This document shows, piece by piece, positions 7,810-16,570 of a DNA stretch of 64,000 nucleotides. The position numbers and the translations under genes are program-made. Each line of letters starts with the position of its first letter. Position 1 is the first letter of the stretch. This stretch comes from Fibrobacter sp. (GTDB lineage: Bacteria > Fibrobacterota > Fibrobacteria > Fibrobacterales > Fibrobacteraceae): positions 1 through 64,000 of the forward strand of contig JAKSIC010000013.1 of assembly GCA_024399015.1 (NCBI GenBank), read 5' to 3'. The notes under the pieces were generated by a model. The model did no database searches. It was given only the letters and a program-made list of their open reading frames with translations, and was not told the origin of the DNA.

Positions 7810-8790
7810 ATGGGAAAGTTTTTCGTTTTCGCTGGCGCTATCGCCGCACTCGCCATTAATGCTCAGGCCATCACCAAGGTTGCCTGCGTCGGCAACAGCA
7901 TTACCGAAGGCTACGGCATCTGGGACAAGAAAAAATACCCAGAGCACCTACAAGATATGCTGGGCAGCGACTACAAAGTGGAAAACTTCGGTCATTCTAG
8001 CCAGATGTTCCACAAGGCATCTAGTCAATCTTACTGGAACTCGCCTAAATTCAATGCCGCCTACGAATTCGCGCCAGATATTGTGGTCATTGAACTGGGA
8101 ACAAACGACAGTAAATATTTTTACGATGGTCAAGGAAGTTCTTCCGGCTACAACTACATGTACAATCCCAGCTACAAGGATGAAATGTACAAGGACTACG
8201 AAGCCCTTATAGATACTTTCGCGCACCAGCCGCAAGCCCCAAGAATTATCGCCACTTTACAACCCTACGCACAAAATGTTGAATGGGGAATTGTCGATAC
8301 GGCAATCGTTAACCAAATCAATCCATTGATCAAGGAAGTGGCCACCAAGAAAGGTGTTGCCATCATAGACTTGCATTCTCAATTTAACAAGTTGGAATGG
8401 TTGCTAGACGATGTGGTCCACCCTAATGAAACAGGAGCCAAGGAATTGGCCCAGATTATCGCCAACGGCATTCAGGGCAAGTCCGAAACTATAACAAGTT
8501 CAAGTTCCACCGATACTCCCGCCGAATCCAGTTCCTCCAACGAACCTTCTGTTGAATCATCTTCAGGAACAGAAGCTTTATTTAAGACAAGCATTGCAAA
8601 GGCAAAAATTTCAACCCAGGGAACAAGCATCTTCATAGAAAGCTTCTCAGGAGAGATTACCATTCTAGACCTTAATGGAAACATTATCAACAGAACAATC
8701 TCCACAGGTTCCGTTCAAATCCAGGCAAAACGTTCCGGAACCTACATCATCAAAACGGGAAATGCATCCCACAAAGTTTTGATTAAATAA
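7810..8790 (+). CDS. Secreted SGNH/GDSL esterase with Ser linker and T9SS-like C-terminal domain
   Basis: 326 residues. Signal peptide (cleaved after about residue 20), then an SGNH hydrolase domain: block I VGNSITEG with nucleophile Ser30, block III GTND at 97-100, block V Asp201/His204 in DDVVHPNETG. A Ser/Thr-rich linker (about 228-258) joins a C-terminal domain of about 65 residues with ITILDLNGNII and a final GTYIIKTGN...KVLIK. That ending is the pattern of type A T9SS sorting domains. A role in deacetylating plant polysaccharides at the cell surface is inferred from the family and organism. AAAGG precedes the ATG; a TATATT about 35 bp upstream may be its -10. Confidence 0.83.
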   Translation: MGKFFVFAGAIAALAINAQAITKVACVGNSITEGYGIWDKKKYPEHLQDMLGSDYKVENFGHSSQMFHKASSQSYWNSPKFNAAYEFAPDIVVIELGTNDSKYFYDGQGSSSGYNYMYNPSYKDEMYKDYEALIDTFAHQPQAPRIIATLQPYAQNVEWGIVDTAIVNQINPLIKEVATKKGVAIIDLHSQFNKLEWLLDDVVHPNETGAKELAQIIANGIQGKSETITSSSSTDTPAESSSSNEPSVESSSGTEALFKTSIAKAKISTQGTSIFIESFSGEITILDLNGNIINRTISTGSVQIQAKRSGTYIIKTGNASHKVLIK

Positions 8791-8810
8791 AACACAAATA
8801 TTTCAAAAAG

Positions 8811-8838
8811 AAAGTCCATGGCAACACGCCATGGACTT
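8811..8838. terminator. Bidirectional terminator between the two esterase genes
   Basis: Eleven-bp perfect stem (AAGTCCATGGC / GCCATGGACTT) with AACAC loop between convergent genes. A-rich on the left and T-containing on the right, so it can serve both strands, though the T run is broken. Confidence 0.65.
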
Positions 8839-8864
8839 CGTTCTTAACACCCAAAAAATCCTAT

Positions 8865-10349
8865 CTATTTCACAGAGAAGATTCTGTTAACAGAGCCGTT
8901 CTTGACAACGTACAAGCCCTTGTTCAGCTTCATTGAATTCAGCTGAGCCTGAACAGCATTCAAGCCCGAGCACTTCAACTTAGTCACAAAAGCACCCTTC
9001 ATATCGTAAACGCTGAAGGTACTTTCTGTAGACTGCATCAAGGCACCCACAGCAATGCTCAAGGTGGGATCCTTCTTGTCCTCGATCTTGTCGATCTTGG
9101 TCAACACAACGTTGTCGATGTATACGCTACCCGTAGCCAGGCCAGCATTAAAGGAAATACGGCCATTATCATCGGTGGGTTCCGTCATGGTGAATTGTAT
9201 TTCGTAGGACTTCTTTTCAGTACTCAAGTCAAAGGTCTTTGCTTCGCCAAGGTAACTGGTCCACGGATCGGTATCCTTTTCCAAGTTCACTTCCAGAGTT
9301 CTTGCCACAGAACCGTATGCATCAAACACCAGCTTGTAGCTTTGGCCCTTTTCGTAGTGCATGCCCTTCTGGATCATCTGGACATCATAGGCGTTGGTGC
9401 CCGTTTTAGCCACGTTGATTTCGGCAGTACCATTGGTATGCTTCAAGGAGCCGTCGCCACTATGTACCGTCAAGGCCCAACCGGCAAGTTTCAAGGAATC
9501 AGAGAACGTTCCATTGAAAACTGTATCTCTGTCGGTGGGAACAACGATCGGTTCGGCAACACCATCCAAGGAATAATTCTTCACAAAGTTCCAAATATCG
9601 GAAACTTCGGTCTTTGCCGGATTATGGTCGCGGCTGTAGAGCTTGAGGTGCTTTACATAGACTCCGCCATCGCAGGGGCCCCAGGTGTAAAGGTCGGCCT
9701 TGCCGCCTTCGTGGGGATAGTTCTGCTGAACTTCAGCCTGTGCAGGGCAATTGAACTGCTTACGGTAGCTACCCAGGTTATTTTCAAGGCCGCTATAACC
9801 TACGACGCTATCGTCAGTTCCATGGGAATGGAAAATAGGAACCGGACGCATGGCGACACCTGCGCCACCCATCAGGTAACCGGAGCAGGGAGCGAATGCA
9901 GCGATTCTATCAGCAATCTTGCCCATGGAATGGTAGGTAAACATGCCTCCCATGGAGAAGCCGGACAGATAGACACGCTTGGCGTCGATATCATAATCCT
10001 TGACCATTTGGTCAATAATGGCCAATACCCACTTGGTGTCCTGATCACCGCTAATATCCCAGGTTGAAAATCCTGTACCACCTCTAGGATAAACGACGAC
10101 GAAACCAGCTGTATCGGCCACGGCTTCCCAATGAGTGTTTTCCTGCTGGTATTTAGGATCTTGATCCATGCCATGCAGGGAAAGGAGCAAGGGGCTCTTG
10201 GGAGAAAGCCCACTCGGTGCATACACGTAGATTGTTCTGCCAGAAACAGTCATCTGCTTATAATCGCTCAGTGTTTTTCCGCCGCCGAAGCCGCCCCACT
10301 GTGCAAAAGAAAGCGATGCTGCGAGAAGCAGCAACACAAGAATTCTCAT
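8865..10349 (-). CDS. Secreted CE1-like esterase (PHB-depolymerase/feruloyl-esterase type) with CBM and T9SS-like domain
   Basis: 494 residues. Signal peptide (cleaved near SFAQ, residue 17). The alpha/beta-hydrolase domain has nucleophile Ser132 in GFSMGG, LSLHGMDQD (oxyanion region), acid Asp179 or Asp180 in HGTDDSV and His242 in SRDHNP. Residues about 275-425 form a jelly-roll carbohydrate-binding module of CBM4/9 style (opens NGTFSDSLKLAGWAL, ends GSVYIDNVVLTKI). The last 55 residues (VYDMKGAFV ... KGLYVVKNGS ... RIFSVK) look like a T9SS sorting domain. Attack on acetyl or feruloyl esters of hemicellulose is inferred. GGAAGG precedes the ATG. Confidence 0.85.
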   Translation of the reverse strand: MRILVLLLLAASLSFAQWGGFGGGKTLSDYKQMTVSGRTIYVYAPSGLSPKSPLLLSLHGMDQDPKYQQENTHWEAVADTAGFVVVYPRGGTGFSTWDISGDQDTKWVLAIIDQMVKDYDIDAKRVYLSGFSMGGMFTYHSMGKIADRIAAFAPCSGYLMGGAGVAMRPVPIFHSHGTDDSVVGYSGLENNLGSYRKQFNCPAQAEVQQNYPHEGGKADLYTWGPCDGGVYVKHLKLYSRDHNPAKTEVSDIWNFVKNYSLDGVAEPIVVPTDRDTVFNGTFSDSLKLAGWALTVHSGDGSLKHTNGTAEINVAKTGTNAYDVQMIQKGMHYEKGQSYKLVFDAYGSVARTLEVNLEKDTDPWTSYLGEAKTFDLSTEKKSYEIQFTMTEPTDDNGRISFNAGLATGSVYIDNVVLTKIDKIEDKKDPTLSIAVGALMQSTESTFSVYDMKGAFVTKLKCSGLNAVQAQLNSMKLNKGLYVVKNGSVNRIFSVK

Positions 10350-10565
10350 TTACCCAACCTTCCTTTAGGCCGACCCATTTTCCGGCCTTTCTTTATTGTG
10401 TTACACTCCAAAACACTGTCAATTTAAATCTACGTACAAATTACAGAAGAGCGCCTCATGTGCGCCAATTAACGTTGTAAGGTTATACAACAGTAAAACT
10501 TCGTAAAGATTCAATTACAAAGTTTACCTTACCGGATTATTTTTTGGGAATACTTGTCTTTTTTA

Positions 10566-10663
10566 GGTTTCCGGAGCTGTGACTAATGAACACTTGGCTC
10601 TCTGAGCCATAGTGAGAATTGCCCACTTTGTGGAGAACCACCTCCCCCGCGTAGGAACCTTTT
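10566..10663 (+). ncRNA. Candidate structured RNA upstream of serS (6S-like shape or serS leader)
   Basis: The stretch folds by eye into a closed structure. GGTTTCC (10566-10572) pairs with GGAACC (10654-10659) with one bulge, and GGAG (10573-10576) with CTCC (10642-10645). A long apical hairpin is CACT-TGGCTC/GAGCCA-T-AGTG (10591-10614); a small hairpin GTGG-AGAA-CCAC is at 10630-10641. TTTT follows the closing stem. The layout (closing stem, about 14-nt 5' bubble strand, apical arm, 3' strand carrying a small hairpin) resembles small 6S RNAs, but it also sits 44 nt before serS and could be its leader. No T-box GGTGGNACCGCG motif is present. 10350-10565 holds nothing else I can name. Confidence 0.4.
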
Positions 10664-10706
10664 ACTATCTTTTCACCCGTAAAATTTTATCTAACCGAGG
10701 CATAAC

Positions 10707-11993
10707 ATGCTTGACATTAAGAAAATCCGCGAAAATCCGGAATACTATATTGCTGAAACCGAAAAGAAGTATACGACCGTGAGCCTGCGCGATGTTCTCG
10801 CCATCGACGAAGAACGCCGCCCCCTCCTCACCGAAGTGGAACGCCTCAAGAGCGAACGTAACGCTCAGTCCAAGCTCATCGGTGAACTGAAGAAGAAGGG
10901 CGAAAACGCCGACGCTGCACAGGCTGCAACTCGCGAACTGGGCAACAAGATCGACGAAATGGACAAGAAGCTGAAGGAACTGGAATACAAGCAGACCGAA
11001 ATGCTTATGCACGTTCCCAACATCGCTCCTCGCTCCATCGAAGGTAAGGACTCCAGCGACAACAAGGTGGAAAAAGACGGTCCGATTCCCTTTGACTACT
11101 ACACCAAGAACGACGACTTCGCACGCGTCGACCACAAGACCCTCGGCGAACGTCTTGGCATCTTTGACTTTGAACGTGGCGCAAAGATTTCCGGTTCCGG
11201 CTTCCCGGTCTACCGCGGTCTCGGCTCTCGCCTGGAACGCGCCCTCATCCAGTTCTTCCTGGACGAACACCAGAAGGCTGGCTTCGAAGAATTCACTCCG
11301 CCGTACCTCGTTACCCGCAATACCATGCGTGGTACCGGTCAGCTCCCGAAGTTCGAAGAAGACATGTACCGTTGCGACAAGGATGACGACCTGTTCCTCA
11401 TCCCGACCGCAGAAGTTCCTCTGACCAACCTCTACTCTGGCGAAGTCATTCCGGAATCCGAACTGCCGAAGCGCATCTGCGCTTACTCCGCTTGCTTCCG
11501 TCGCGAAGCAGGTTCCTACGGCAAGGACACCCGCGGCCTTCTCCGTCTCCACCAGTTCAACAAGGTTGAAATGGTTTACTTCGCTCATCCGGAACACTCC
11601 TACGAAGATCACGAAGAACTGACCCGCTTTGGCGAAATGCTCCTGGAAAAGCTTGGCCTCCCCTACCACCGTCTGGCTCTCTGCAAGGGCGACCTCGGTT
11701 TCGGTGCAGCTAAGTGCTACGACCTGGAAGTCTATGCTCCGGTGGAAAAGAAGTGGCTTGAAGTTTCCAGTTGCTCCAACTTCGAAGACTACCAGGCTCG
11801 TCGTGCAAACATCAAGACCAAGATCAATGGCAAGAACACCTTCATCCACACCTTGAACGGTTCTGGCCTTGCAACTCCTCGCGTGATGGTTGGCATTTGC
11901 GACAACTACCAGCAGAAGGACGGCTCTCTCTTGATTCCTGAAGTGCTGCGTCCCTACATGGGCGGCATGGAAAAGATCGAACCGAAAAAGTAA
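10707..11993 (+). CDS. serS: Seryl-tRNA synthetase
   Basis: 428 residues, full length for bacterial SerRS. An N-terminal coiled-coil arm (residues about 25-100) starts after MLDIKKIRENPEYY. Class II motif 2 is the ACFRREAGSYGKDTRGLLR region and motif 3 includes NGSGLATPRVMVGI. The enzyme charges tRNA-Ser and tRNA-Sec-type substrates with serine in the cytoplasm. It is a single-gene unit with a candidate structured leader upstream and an intrinsic terminator downstream. Confidence 0.97.
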   Translation: MLDIKKIRENPEYYIAETEKKYTTVSLRDVLAIDEERRPLLTEVERLKSERNAQSKLIGELKKKGENADAAQAATRELGNKIDEMDKKLKELEYKQTEMLMHVPNIAPRSIEGKDSSDNKVEKDGPIPFDYYTKNDDFARVDHKTLGERLGIFDFERGAKISGSGFPVYRGLGSRLERALIQFFLDEHQKAGFEEFTPPYLVTRNTMRGTGQLPKFEEDMYRCDKDDDLFLIPTAEVPLTNLYSGEVIPESELPKRICAYSACFRREAGSYGKDTRGLLRLHQFNKVEMVYFAHPEHSYEDHEELTRFGEMLLEKLGLPYHRLALCKGDLGFGAAKCYDLEVYAPVEKKWLEVSSCSNFEDYQARRANIKTKINGKNTFIHTLNGSGLATPRVMVGICDNYQQKDGSLLIPEVLRPYMGGMEKIEPKK

Positions 11994-12036
11994 TCCAAGT
12001 AAACTAATTTTTCTTTAGTTTTATTTACAAAGTAAG

Positions 12037-12075
12037 CACCCGACTAAAAAAAGTCGGGTGTTTATCGTTTTTTTT
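12037..12075 (+). terminator. Intrinsic terminator of serS
   Basis: CACCCGACT / AGTCGGGTG perfect 9-bp stem with an A6 loop, then TTTATCGTTTTTTT. Confidence 0.88.
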
Positions 12076-12186
12076 AAACAAATGTTTTCACTTACTTTTT
12101 TTTACTAAAATAGAAACTATGAAATTCATCACTCCTTTCTATATTTAAGGGCGGAAATCCTAACCACATCTTTAAAAGGAGTTATC

Positions 12187-13398
12187 ATGAACTTCAAGAT
12201 TATCACCCTCGTTTCTGCATTGGCCTTCACCGCAGCAGTTGCTCAGGACGACGAAGACGAATACGAAGACGACGAAGAAGAAACCACTGAAGTTGTCGAA
12301 TCCAAGAAAGAATCCTCTCCCGCCCCGGTAGTTCCGGAAATGAAGGAAGCTCCCAAGGCAGAAGCCAAGGGTCTCGACGTTCTCCACGGCAATGCATACA
12401 ACCTGGTTGGCAACGAAGGTGGTGCAGCTACTATCGGTAGCAACATGGCTTCTCTTTACAAGATGGCCGGCAGCAACCTTATCTACATCGAACCGTCTGG
12501 CGAACAGGGCGTTTTGGCTTTGACCATGGGTGGCATCACCTTCTTTGGCGGCCTCAGCAATAGCGATGTCGAAGACTCCGACGTCGGTATCCTTACCCTC
12601 GGCGCTTCTCTCGGTGCTATGGGCTTCGGCATTGATCTCGGTATCGACAAGAACTGGCATTCCGAAGAATTGAACAACAACGAAGCCAGCACCTCCACCT
12701 ATGGCGCAGGCGACATTTTGGCTCTGAAGTTCGGTATGAACTTTGGTGCTCTCGACTTGGCTGCAAACCTCTTCTGGATCAACTTTGCTGACGAAGAAGA
12801 CACCGAAACTCCGGCCCAGGAAATCACCAACGACAGATGGGATATCGGCCTTAACGTAACCGTGTCCAACTCTCCTATCGCAAAGAACATCTTCTGGTCT
12901 GCAGGCTTGGGCATCATGAAGCAGGTCAGCACTACTGAAACTGAAAACGCCGGTGCAAACACCGAAGTTACTCACGACAACGACTACCTCATGATTCAGC
13001 CCAGCTTCAACGTGGCCTTCCCGATTTTCTCTACCGAAAATTCTCAGGTCCTCGCTGGTTTGAACTCTCGTCTCCCGGTACGTTTCTATGACGTAAACGA
13101 CCGTTTCACCATGGAACTGTTCACCAGCCCCAACGTTCTCGCTGAAATCGTCCTCAACGAAAACTGGATTCTCTCCGCTGGCGCAACCTATGAATGGTGC
13201 GTATTCGGTCACAGTGGCGAAGAACAGGGCACCACCGACATCTCCGACAACTATATGAAGACCAGCCACACCATGGCTAATGCCGGTGTTCGCTTCAACT
13301 ACAAGAACCTCATCGTGGAAGCAACTGTTGCCGACGCTCTGGGTTCTGCAGCATGGGCAGGCCTTGTCGGTCAGCTTGGTTTGTTCCTTACTTTCTAA
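12187..13398 (+). CDS. Outer-membrane beta-barrel-like protein with acidic N-terminal region (paralogue of next gene)
   Basis: 403 residues. Signal peptide MNFKIITLVSALAFTAAVA, then a strongly acidic stretch (Asp/Glu/Tyr, about residues 21-37) and a Pro/Ala/Glu linker. From residue about 63 (GLDVLHGNAYNLVGNEGGAAT) a strand-rich, Gly/aromatic region continues to an aromatic C-terminus (GLFLTF), as in porin-like barrels. GGAG lies 7 nt before the ATG; a TATATT at 12140-12145 may be its -10. The following gene has the same opening and the same core motif. The family has no function I can name. Confidence 0.75.
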   Translation: MNFKIITLVSALAFTAAVAQDDEDEYEDDEEETTEVVESKKESSPAPVVPEMKEAPKAEAKGLDVLHGNAYNLVGNEGGAATIGSNMASLYKMAGSNLIYIEPSGEQGVLALTMGGITFFGGLSNSDVEDSDVGILTLGASLGAMGFGIDLGIDKNWHSEELNNNEASTSTYGAGDILALKFGMNFGALDLAANLFWINFADEEDTETPAQEITNDRWDIGLNVTVSNSPIAKNIFWSAGLGIMKQVSTTETENAGANTEVTHDNDYLMIQPSFNVAFPIFSTENSQVLAGLNSRLPVRFYDVNDRFTMELFTSPNVLAEIVLNENWILSAGATYEWCVFGHSGEEQGTTDISDNYMKTSHTMANAGVRFNYKNLIVEATVADALGSAAWAGLVGQLGLFLTF

Positions 13399-13424
13399 TA
13401 GGGAATTTTCCAGAAAGCTTTAGA

Positions 13425-13450
13425 GGTGGACGAAAGTCCACCTTTTTTTT
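13425..13450 (+). terminator. Intrinsic terminator between the two paralogues
   Basis: GGTGGAC-GAAA-GTCCACC hairpin with a GNRA loop and eight T. Each paralogue therefore probably has its own promoter. Confidence 0.9.
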
Positions 13451-13495
13451 ATTCAAAGATTAACTAACTTTAGGGGTGTTAAAAAAGGAGAGAAC

Positions 13496-14854
13496 ATGAA
13501 CTTTAAATTGATGCCCGTTGCAGTCTGCATGGCACTGTCTGCCGTCGTAGCACAGGAAACGTCCGAAACAGTTGCAACGCCAGCCGAAATGACATCAGCA
13601 CCTGCAGAAGCAACCGCAATCGCAGAAGCACCCGCAGACAGCGCCACTATGGCACCGGCTCCTGCAGCAGAAGCACCTCTTTCAGTTGCCGATTCCACAG
13701 CAACAACAGAAGAAGCTCCCGCAGCTATAGAATCTTCCGAACTCGCCTTGGATGCAGTCACCGATACTGCCAAGGCCAATTTCGACGTTCTCCGTGGACG
13801 CGCCTACAACACCGTCGGAAACCAGGCTGCAGCCTCCACCATCGCAGACCATGTAGCCAAGCCTCACGAAATGTTCGGCAGCAAATTGGTTTATCTCGAA
13901 CCAACTCTCGAATATGCAACTCTCGCCTTTGGTGAGAACAAGACCTATTTCTTGAATTTCAAAAATTCAAACGGACTTGGCACGCTTACCGCAGGTTTAG
14001 CAACCTCCTCCTTCGGCGCTGAAGTATACGCATCCATCGGCAAGGCATGGGTCCTCCGTGACGATTCGAACCGAGACTATAGCGAATCCCGCGTTTCAGC
14101 TGGCGACGAATTCGGAGCCGTATTCTCCATGCCTCTGGGAAATATCGATCTTGCCGTTACCGCAAGTTGGCTCACCTTGAACAGTGAAATTTCCACAGAA
14201 AACGACATCCACGACACCCATACACACAGCGAACTTGAACGCGATTACTGGGATCTCAGCTTGAAGGGCGTCGTGAGCAACACCCCTGCCAAGGAAAAGG
14301 CTTTCTCTTGGGCAGCAGGCTTGACAGTCCGTCGCCACAACCTCACCGAAACGGAAATCGAAGATAATAAGGAAACCGATTACGCAACCCTGGACTCTCG
14401 TTTCGAACTTGATCCATTCTTCAACATCGGCTACCAGGTTCTCAAGACCAACAACGCCCGTGTATTCCTCGGTCTGAACAGCGAATTACCCGTCGCAATC
14501 TATGATAACATTCAAAACGACGTAAACTACGTCCGCAAGAACCACTTGGGCCTCGGTATTTTCACCACTCCGAACATTCTTGCAGAACTTGCCGTCACCG
14601 AGAACTGGTTTGTTTTCGGCGGAGCTAGCTACACCTGGAACGTATTCTCCACAGAGTACCTCTACGAAGCAGCAACCGACATTATCGCATTCAGTACGGT
14701 AGCTAACCGAGTCAACGTAAATGCCGGTGCACGATTCCAGTACAAGAATTACGCAATCGAAGTTGCCATTGCAGATTCATTCTTCAACAACCCTCTCGCC
14801 GGTTTCAACGGAAACAACTTCCTTGCAACCTTCGGTGGTTTCATCAATTTCTAA
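13496..14854 (+). CDS. Outer-membrane beta-barrel-like protein with Ala/Thr/Pro-rich N-terminal region
   Basis: 452 residues. Signal peptide MNFKLMPVAVCMALSAVVA, then about 80 residues rich in Ala, Thr, Glu and Pro. The homologous core begins FDVLRGRAYNTVGNQAAAST and matches the previous gene along its length (for example KLVYLEPTLEYATLAF against NLIYIEPSGEQGVLAL, and FTTPNILAELAVTENWFV against FTSPNVLAEIVLNENWIL). It is a tandem duplicate whose N-terminal spacer has diverged completely. GGAGAG precedes the ATG. It is followed after 12 bp by a small lipoprotein gene that is probably co-transcribed. Confidence 0.75.
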   Translation: MNFKLMPVAVCMALSAVVAQETSETVATPAEMTSAPAEATAIAEAPADSATMAPAPAAEAPLSVADSTATTEEAPAAIESSELALDAVTDTAKANFDVLRGRAYNTVGNQAAASTIADHVAKPHEMFGSKLVYLEPTLEYATLAFGENKTYFLNFKNSNGLGTLTAGLATSSFGAEVYASIGKAWVLRDDSNRDYSESRVSAGDEFGAVFSMPLGNIDLAVTASWLTLNSEISTENDIHDTHTHSELERDYWDLSLKGVVSNTPAKEKAFSWAAGLTVRRHNLTETEIEDNKETDYATLDSRFELDPFFNIGYQVLKTNNARVFLGLNSELPVAIYDNIQNDVNYVRKNHLGLGIFTTPNILAELAVTENWFVFGGASYTWNVFSTEYLYEAATDIIAFSTVANRVNVNAGARFQYKNYAIEVAIADSFFNNPLAGFNGNNFLATFGGFINF

Positions 14855-14866
14855 GGTCGGCGTAAT

Positions 14867-15097
14867 ATGAAAAAGATTATCCTCACAGCAATTTCCGCTA
14901 TCGCATTTTCCGCCTTCGTAGCCTGCAGCGCCGACGCCTTGGTCAGCAGCATCGACTCCACAGACAAGGATGGAGCCACCGGCGTTATCAGCAACAAGAA
15001 GGAAGACGCAGTCAAAACAGCAACATCGAAATCCAGCAGTTCCAAGGCTAGATCTTCTAGTTCCTCAGCTCAGAGCAGCAGCTCTTCTGAAAAATAA
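14867..15097 (+). CDS. Small Ser-rich lipoprotein
   Basis: 76 residues. Lipoprotein signal MKKIILTAISAIAFSAFVAC with lipobox FVAC. The mature 57 residues are polar with a C-terminal half made almost entirely of Ser, Lys and Ala runs, as in Fibrobacter Ser linkers but with no domain after it. It probably forms an operon with the preceding barrel-like protein and may be a peptidoglycan- or surface-tether; that is a guess. Confidence 0.65.
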   Translation: MKKIILTAISAIAFSAFVACSADALVSSIDSTDKDGATGVISNKKEDAVKTATSKSSSSKARSSSSSAQSSSSSEK

Positions 15098-15123
15098 ACA
15101 AAACTGTAAATGGTTCTTAAAAG

Positions 15124-15152
15124 GCCGGCTCTTCAAAAGAGTCGGCTCTTTT
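15124..15152 (+). terminator. Intrinsic terminator after the small lipoprotein
   Basis: GCCGGCTC / GAGTCGGC stem (one G-T pair) with TTCAAAA loop and a TTTTT tail. Confidence 0.85.
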
Positions 15153-15180
15153 TATAAAAGAGTATTCTAAATTGTAGACT

Positions 15181-16425
15181 ATGGTTTTAAACGTCATTTG
15201 GTTAGTTTTCTTTTTTGGCGCATTCATCGCCTGTATGGTCCAATGGTTAGCCTTTGGCGATAGCGGCATTTTCAACAAGGCCATTCTTGGTGCATTTGAC
15301 ATGTCCAAGACCGCCTTCGAAATTGCCCTAGGTCTTACCGGTATTTTGAGCCTTTGGCTTGGCATACTTAAAATCGGAGAAAAAGCTGGCGCTGTACAGA
15401 TTCTCGCAAAGCTCGTGCAACCCCTCTTCAGCAGACTTTTTCCGGAAATTCCCAAGGGACACCCGGTGGTGGGCACCATGCTCATGAACATCAGCGCCAA
15501 TATGCTTGGTCTGGACAATGCGGCCACCCCTATGGGTCTCAAGGCCATGAAGGAGCTCCAGGACCTGAACCCCAATGAAGACAAGTCTGTAGCCAGTGAT
15601 TCCCAGATTATGTTCCTGGTGCTGAATGCAAGCGGCTTGACTTTGATTCCTGTAAGCATTATGACTTACCGCGCCCAGATGGGTGCAGCCAATCCCAGCG
15701 ACGTTTTCCTCCCCTTGCTGCTTTCTACATTCTTTAGCACCATCGCAGGCATTGTTGCCCTCAGTTTCTTCCAGAAGGTCAAGCTGAAGGATCCTATTAC
15801 TGTTGCTTGGTTGGGCGGCCTTTCCGCTTGCGTCATTTCCATTATGATTTACTTCAGTCATTTGACTGCAGAAGCCATTGGAACCACAAGCCTTTTGATT
15901 AGCGGTCTTGCCCTGTTCAGCGTTATCGTTGTATTCTTGGGTCTGGCCTGCTACCGCAAGGTCCAAGCCTACGAAGCCTTTGTAGAAGGTGCTAAGGACG
16001 GTTTCCATACCGCAGTGATGATTATTCCGAACCTGGTTGCAATTCTCGTTGGCGTAGCCGTATTCCGCGCCAGCGGAGCCATGGACCTTTTGATGAATGG
16101 TATTTCCTGGCTGTTAGGCGTATTCGGAATCGGCAATGATGTTGTTCCCGCCCTCCCCACCGCCATTATGAAACCGCTCAGCGGCAGTGGTGCCCGCGGC
16201 ATGATGATCGACGCCATGAAGACCCTGGGACCCGATAGTTTCGCCGGTCGCTTGAGCTGCATGTTCCAGGGCGCCGCCGACACCACCTTCTACATCATCG
16301 CTGTCTACTTCGGTTCCGTAGGCGTCAAGAAGACCCGTCACGCAGTAACATGCGCCCTCATCGCCGATGCCGTTGGCGTCATAGCCGCCATCGCCATCGC
16401 CTACATCTTCTTCCCGCCAGTTTAA
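15181..16425 (+). CDS. Fused SpmA-SpmB (nucleoside-recognition/Gate domain) membrane protein
   Basis: 414 residues, about ten hydrophobic helices. The N-terminal half has SpmA hallmarks (ISANMLGLDNAATPMGLKAM and LNASGLTLIPVSIM). The C-terminal half has SpmB hallmarks (LSGSGARGMMIDAM and CMFQGAADTTFYIIAVYFGSVG). In Firmicutes SpmA and SpmB are separate proteins of spore-core dehydration; in non-spore-formers the fused form has no settled role and may be a small-molecule transporter. There is no Shine-Dalgarno; TAAATT ends 7 nt before the ATG. Confidence 0.87.
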   Translation: MVLNVIWLVFFFGAFIACMVQWLAFGDSGIFNKAILGAFDMSKTAFEIALGLTGILSLWLGILKIGEKAGAVQILAKLVQPLFSRLFPEIPKGHPVVGTMLMNISANMLGLDNAATPMGLKAMKELQDLNPNEDKSVASDSQIMFLVLNASGLTLIPVSIMTYRAQMGAANPSDVFLPLLLSTFFSTIAGIVALSFFQKVKLKDPITVAWLGGLSACVISIMIYFSHLTAEAIGTTSLLISGLALFSVIVVFLGLACYRKVQAYEAFVEGAKDGFHTAVMIIPNLVAILVGVAVFRASGAMDLLMNGISWLLGVFGIGNDVVPALPTAIMKPLSGSGARGMMIDAMKTLGPDSFAGRLSCMFQGAADTTFYIIAVYFGSVGVKKTRHAVTCALIADAVGVIAAIAIAYIFFPPV

Positions 16426-16429
16426 TTCC

Positions 16430-16450
16430 GAATTACGAGTTACGAATTAC
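16430..16450. repeat. 7-bp tandem repeat array (GAATTAC type)
   Basis: Three units, GAATTAC-GAGTTAC-GAATTAC, start four bases after the spmAB stop codon. Confidence 0.7.
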
Positions 16451-16490
16451 GACGCGCTAGCAAAGTACTCAAAACCCGAATCTATGCAAA

Positions 16491-16523
16491 GAACGCCCCT
16501 GATTTTCAGGAGCGTTCTTTTTT
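16491..16523. terminator. Terminator between convergent spmAB and antiporter genes
   Basis: GAACGCCCCTGA / TCAGGAGCGTTC stem (12 positions, one mismatch), TTT loop and six T on the plus strand. The minus strand has an A-rich 5' side and only a short T stretch. Confidence 0.85.
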
Positions 16524-16570
16524 AAACTTACAAAATCCCGTCTGGAACTTCGCGATCCATAACTCTTTTT

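Noticed and set aside
10566-10706. T-box riboswitch controlling serS
   Set aside because: No antiterminator GGTGGNACCGCG, no specifier stem with a Ser codon in the expected place; the reverse similarity of GTGGAGAACCAC is coincidental.
15181-16425. Evidence of sporulation from SpmA/SpmB
   Set aside because: Fused SpmAB occurs in many non-spore-forming Gram-negatives and no other sporulation gene is present.
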